Assembly (NCBI GenBank): GCA_038749105.1
Contig: JBCDIM010000115.1
Location: 1 to 6,627 of the forward strand
Reading direction: 5' to 3'
DNA length: 6,627 bases
DNA from: JBCCOW01 sp038749105
GTDB lineage: Bacteria; Planctomycetota; Phycisphaerae; Phycisphaerales; Phycisphaeraceae
Part shown: positions 4,807-6,627 of the stretch, one piece after another
Layout: every line of letters begins with the position of its first letter
Position numbering within the stretch: position 1 is the first letter of the stretch
The notes under the pieces: generated by a model
Told to the model about the DNA's origin: nothing
The model's input: only the letters and a program-made list of their open reading frames with translations
Database searches by the model: none
Made by a program: the position numbers and the translations under genes

Positions 4807-6231
4807 GTGCCGTTGCACCCCCAGCCCATCGCGCCGCTCACCACCCCGCAGCCCACTACGGCCCCGTCCAGCCGTGCCCCCCTGCCGGTCGGGCCCGACC
4901 CCGTGCCCCTGCCTTGGACCGACCACCCACTCGACATCGTCCGGCGTTGGCCGACCGATCGTCCCCTCGCCGTCCTGCTCTCAGGCCGCAGCGACCCCGA
5001 CTGGGCCCGCTTTAGCGTCCTCGCCGAACCACACGTCGACCCGCAACACCATCTCTGGTCATTCGATCGCCACGGAGCCCACACCGCCGACCCCTTCATG
5101 CCCGCCGCTCAACGCCTCCAGGCCGCGATCGACTCCGGCATCCCTCATCTGGTCATGCTCGGCTACGACCTCGGGCGAGCCCTCGACTTCGATGCCCCCC
5201 CCGACCAACGCACGCCCGCCGCACATCGCGCCCGGTCCGACCGCGGCTGGCCCGACCTCGCGCTGCTGCCCTGCCCCGGCCTGCTCATCCACGACGCCCG
5301 CACCCAGACCTGGTCCGCCCGCGGTACCTACGCCGATACCCCACCCACGCTGAGCGACACGCCCAACCCCGAACGCTTCAGCGCCGAGCCACCCGCCGCC
5401 GACCGCCGGCCCGCCGAGCACCGCGCCGCCGTCGCCCGTGCCCTGGACTACATCGCCGCCGGCGACATCTTCCAGGTCAACCTCGCTCAGCGCTTCACCG
5501 CCGACTGCCAGGGCTCGCCACGCGACCTGTTCACCCGCCTCGCCCAGACCCATCCCGCCTGGTACGCCGCCCACCTCGAACTCCCCCCAACCCAAAACAC
5601 CCACCGCACCCACCGCGCCCATCGCACACTGGTCTCCGCCTCGCCCGAACTCTTCCTCGAACTCAATGCCGACGGCCACGTCACCACCCGCCCGATCAAA
5701 GGCACCCGCCCCGCCGACACCCCGACCGATCAGCTCCGCGACTCGCTCAAGGACCAGGCCGAGCTCAACATGATCGTCGACCTGCTCCGCAACGACCTCG
5801 GCCGGGTCGCCCGGTTTGGCTCAGTCCGAGTCAGCCAGCCCCGCACCATCGAGTCGCACCCCACCGTGCACCACGCCGTCGCTACCGTCAACGCTCAGCT
5901 CCGCCCCGGACTGGGCCTCATCGACCTGCTCCGCGCCGCCTTCCCCGGCGGCTCCATCACCGGCGCCCCCAAGATCCGGGCCATGCAGATCATCGACGAG
6001 CTCGAACCCGTCCGACGCGGGCCCTACTGCGGCGCGGTCGGCCTCATCGATGGCCCCAATGCTTGGCTCAACATCACCATCCGCACCGCGCTGATCGAGC
6101 AAGACGCAACGCAGCACGGCACGCTCGACTTCTCGGTCGGCGGCGGCATCGTGGCCGACTCCGACCCCGCCGCCGAGCAGCAGGAGTGCCTCGACAAGGC
6201 CGCCGCCCTGCTCGATGTGCTCCGGGCGTAA
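4807..6231 (+). CDS. pabB: Aminodeoxychorismate synthase component I (PabB)
   Basis: This cytoplasmic chorismate-binding enzyme turns chorismate plus ammonia into 4-amino-4-deoxychorismate on the way to p-aminobenzoate and folate. A PabA-type glutaminase normally supplies the ammonia. Visible family motifs are GDIFQVNLAQR (219-229), SASPELF (277-283), PIKGTRP (296-302), DLLRNDLGRV (325-334), H355, FPGGSITGAPKIRAM (379-393) and DFSVGGGI (441-448). K298 in PIKGT is the residue that distinguishes PabB from TrpE, where alanine is usual, and it forms the covalent intermediate in E. coli PabB. The length of 474 is slightly above the usual ~450. The excess is a Pro-rich N-terminus (1-33) and a His/Arg insert at 260-273. 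The GTG start is supported by the TAnnnT box at -12; a later GTG at 4903 would also leave the whole domain. No pabA or pabC lies in the window, so this gene stands alone here, divergent from the PEP-CTERM gene. Confidence 0.95.
   Translation: MPLHPQPIAPLTTPQPTTAPSSRAPLPVGPDPVPLPWTDHPLDIVRRWPTDRPLAVLLSGRSDPDWARFSVLAEPHVDPQHHLWSFDRHGAHTADPFMPAAQRLQAAIDSGIPHLVMLGYDLGRALDFDAPPDQRTPAAHRARSDRGWPDLALLPCPGLLIHDARTQTWSARGTYADTPPTLSDTPNPERFSAEPPAADRRPAEHRAAVARALDYIAAGDIFQVNLAQRFTADCQGSPRDLFTRLAQTHPAWYAAHLELPPTQNTHRTHRAHRTLVSASPELFLELNADGHVTTRPIKGTRPADTPTDQLRDSLKDQAELNMIVDLLRNDLGRVARFGSVRVSQPRTIESHPTVHHAVATVNAQLRPGLGLIDLLRAAFPGGSITGAPKIRAMQIIDELEPVRRGPYCGAVGLIDGPNAWLNITIRTALIEQDATQHGTLDFSVGGGIVADSDPAAEQQECLDKAAALLDVLRA
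5599..5625 (+). repeat. Three 9-bp tandem units inside pabB (Thr/Ala-His-Arg)
   Basis: ACCCACCGC occurs twice, followed by the variant GCCCATCGC, encoding THR-THR-AHR at residues 265-273. The repeat sits in a hairpin just before the SASPELF strand, where length variation should be tolerated. Replication slippage is the likely origin. Confidence 0.75.
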
Positions 6232-6248
6232 ACAGTCGGCCACGTCTA

Positions 6249-6271
6249 GCGGGAGCACCGAAGGTGCCCGC
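6249..6271. terminator. Stem-loop between convergent pabB and lipoprotein gene
   Basis: In the 61-nt gap between the two stop codons, GCGGG-(AG)-CACC pairs with GGTG-CCCGC around loop GAA: 9 bp with a 2-nt bulge. The position, shared by two convergent genes, suits a bidirectional terminator. There is no T-tract on either side, so the call is tentative. Confidence 0.35.
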
Positions 6272-6292
6272 GGTGACCCGCACGCTAAGGCG

Positions 6293-6595
6293 TCACCAGC
6301 CTCGGCGTCGGCAGCCGCTGCTGTAGCCGTGGTAGGTCGTGTGGTAACCGCTGTAGTAGTGACCACGGTGCGAGTGGTGCGAGTCGTAGGTGTCCGCCAC
6401 CAGGGCTGCGCCAACCAAGGCCCCGAGGCCCGCACCGAACAGCAGGGCATTGCCTTCGGATGTTGCACAGCCGCCCAGCGACAGGCTGCCGCCGAGCAGC
6501 CCCACCGCCAGCAGGGCACGCATCCGTTTGGTCCGACCACGCGGCTTGGCGGTCACGGTCGAGGCAGCGGGTTGAGTGAGGTTTGAAGCGGGCAT
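6293..6595 (-). CDS. Small glycine-zipper lipoprotein with His/Tyr-rich tail
   Basis: This 100-residue protein of unknown function has a basic, non-hydrophobic start (1-26), a hydrophobic stretch at 27-40 and lipobox L40-G41-G42-C43, so the mature protein should begin with lipidated C43. A glycine-zipper-like helix follows (GAGLGALVGAALVA, 54-67), then a tail with six His (73, 74, 76, 79, 85, 89) and six Tyr (70, 80, 81, 84, 88, 91), ending CRRRGW. Glycine zippers often mediate helix packing or oligomerisation in membranes. The tail could bind metal, but that is speculation. A44 after the Cys suggests outer-membrane sorting if the E. coli Lol rule applies. The start at 6595 is supported by GGAGAA 6 nt upstream. 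An internal ATG at 6523 would give a more conventional short lipoprotein signal but has no clear ribosome binding site. It is convergent with pabB. Confidence 0.75.
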   Translation of the reverse strand: MPASNLTQPAASTVTAKPRGRTKRMRALLAVGLLGGSLSLGGCATSEGNALLFGAGLGALVGAALVADTYDSHHSHRGHYYSGYHTTYHGYSSGCRRRGW

Positions 6596-6601
6596 GAGCG
6601 A

Positions 6602-6607
6602 TTCTCC
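6602..6607 (-). promoter_or_regulatory. Ribosome binding site of the lipoprotein gene
   Basis: GGAGAA on the minus strand sits 6 nt before the ATG at 6595. It supports this start over the internal ATG at 6523 and shows that this gene has a leadered mRNA. The promoter lies beyond the window edge. Confidence 0.6.
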
Positions 6608-6627
6608 GGGCTGGGGTTAGTCTCAAC

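Noticed and set aside
4799..5353. ATG at 4799 as an alternative start near pabB
   Set aside because: It is out of frame with pabB and reads into Pro/Ser-rich shadow sequence; the GTG at 4807 opens the PabB frame.
4807..6231. Anthranilate synthase component I (TrpE) instead of PabB
   Set aside because: PIKGT with Lys298 and the FPGGSITGAPKIRAM form favour PabB; TrpE usually has alanine at that Lys, and no trp gene is adjacent.
6249..6271. UUCG-capped hairpin terminator on the minus strand
   Set aside because: The TTCG bases are not enclosed by a C-G pair when the stem is aligned; the best loop is three bases, and there is no T-tract.
5821..6540. Minus-strand open frame across the pabB end and the lipoprotein gene
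   Set aside because: It overlaps conserved PabB motifs and the lipoprotein in a different frame, with Gly/Ala/Asp-rich shadow composition.
1..6627. CRISPR array, insertion sequence or attachment site at the tRNA
   Set aside because: No spaced direct repeats, terminal inverted repeats, transposase or integrase frame, and no duplicated tRNA end was found on reading both strands.

Overview
The window is high-GC bacterial chromosome with six protein genes and one tRNA, packed tightly and with no mobile element, CRISPR array or phage gene in sight. A PEP-CTERM surface protein, a ctaA-ctaB-ABC ATPase gene order, a long CtaA with IPD/VPDWP-type external loops and a His/Tyr-rich glycine-zipper lipoprotein together suggest a planctomycete, most likely a Phycisphaerae-like lineage. 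That placement is inference from protein style and gene order; PEP-CTERM proteins also occur in Verrucomicrobia and Proteobacteria.

Layout: a tRNA-Arg(ACG) on the minus strand (23-96) is read from a good sigma70-type promoter at 156-184. Divergent from it is a plus-strand unit: ctaA (259-1677, heme A synthase), ctaB (1674-2678, heme O synthase, overlapping ctaA by 4 nt) and an ABC-transporter ATPase (2713-3756) with no permease beside it. CtaB converts heme B to heme O and CtaA converts heme O to heme A, so the pair supplies the cofactor of an aa3-type cytochrome oxidase. The ATPase gene ends in a 4-nt convergent overlap (TTAG, 3753-3756) with a minus-strand PEP-CTERM protein gene (3753-4721). 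An 85-bp divergent gap then separates that gene from pabB (4807-6231, aminodeoxychorismate synthase component I, folate pathway). The window closes with a minus-strand glycine-zipper lipoprotein gene (6293-6595), convergent with pabB.

The most interesting signal is regulatory. The three genes that head their own transcription units (ctaA, the PEP-CTERM gene, pabB) each have a TAnnnT hexamer at exactly -12 to -7 from the start codon (TATCAT, TAGCCT, TACGAT) and no usable Shine-Dalgarno sequence. This is the arrangement known for leaderless mRNAs. The genes lacking it (ctaB, the lipoprotein) instead carry clear purine-rich ribosome binding sites. Other points of interest are two predicted extra membrane helices in CtaA, a switch from G-ending to C-ending codons inside the ABC gene, a tight G-quadruplex motif just beyond the tRNA, and the missing ABC permease.
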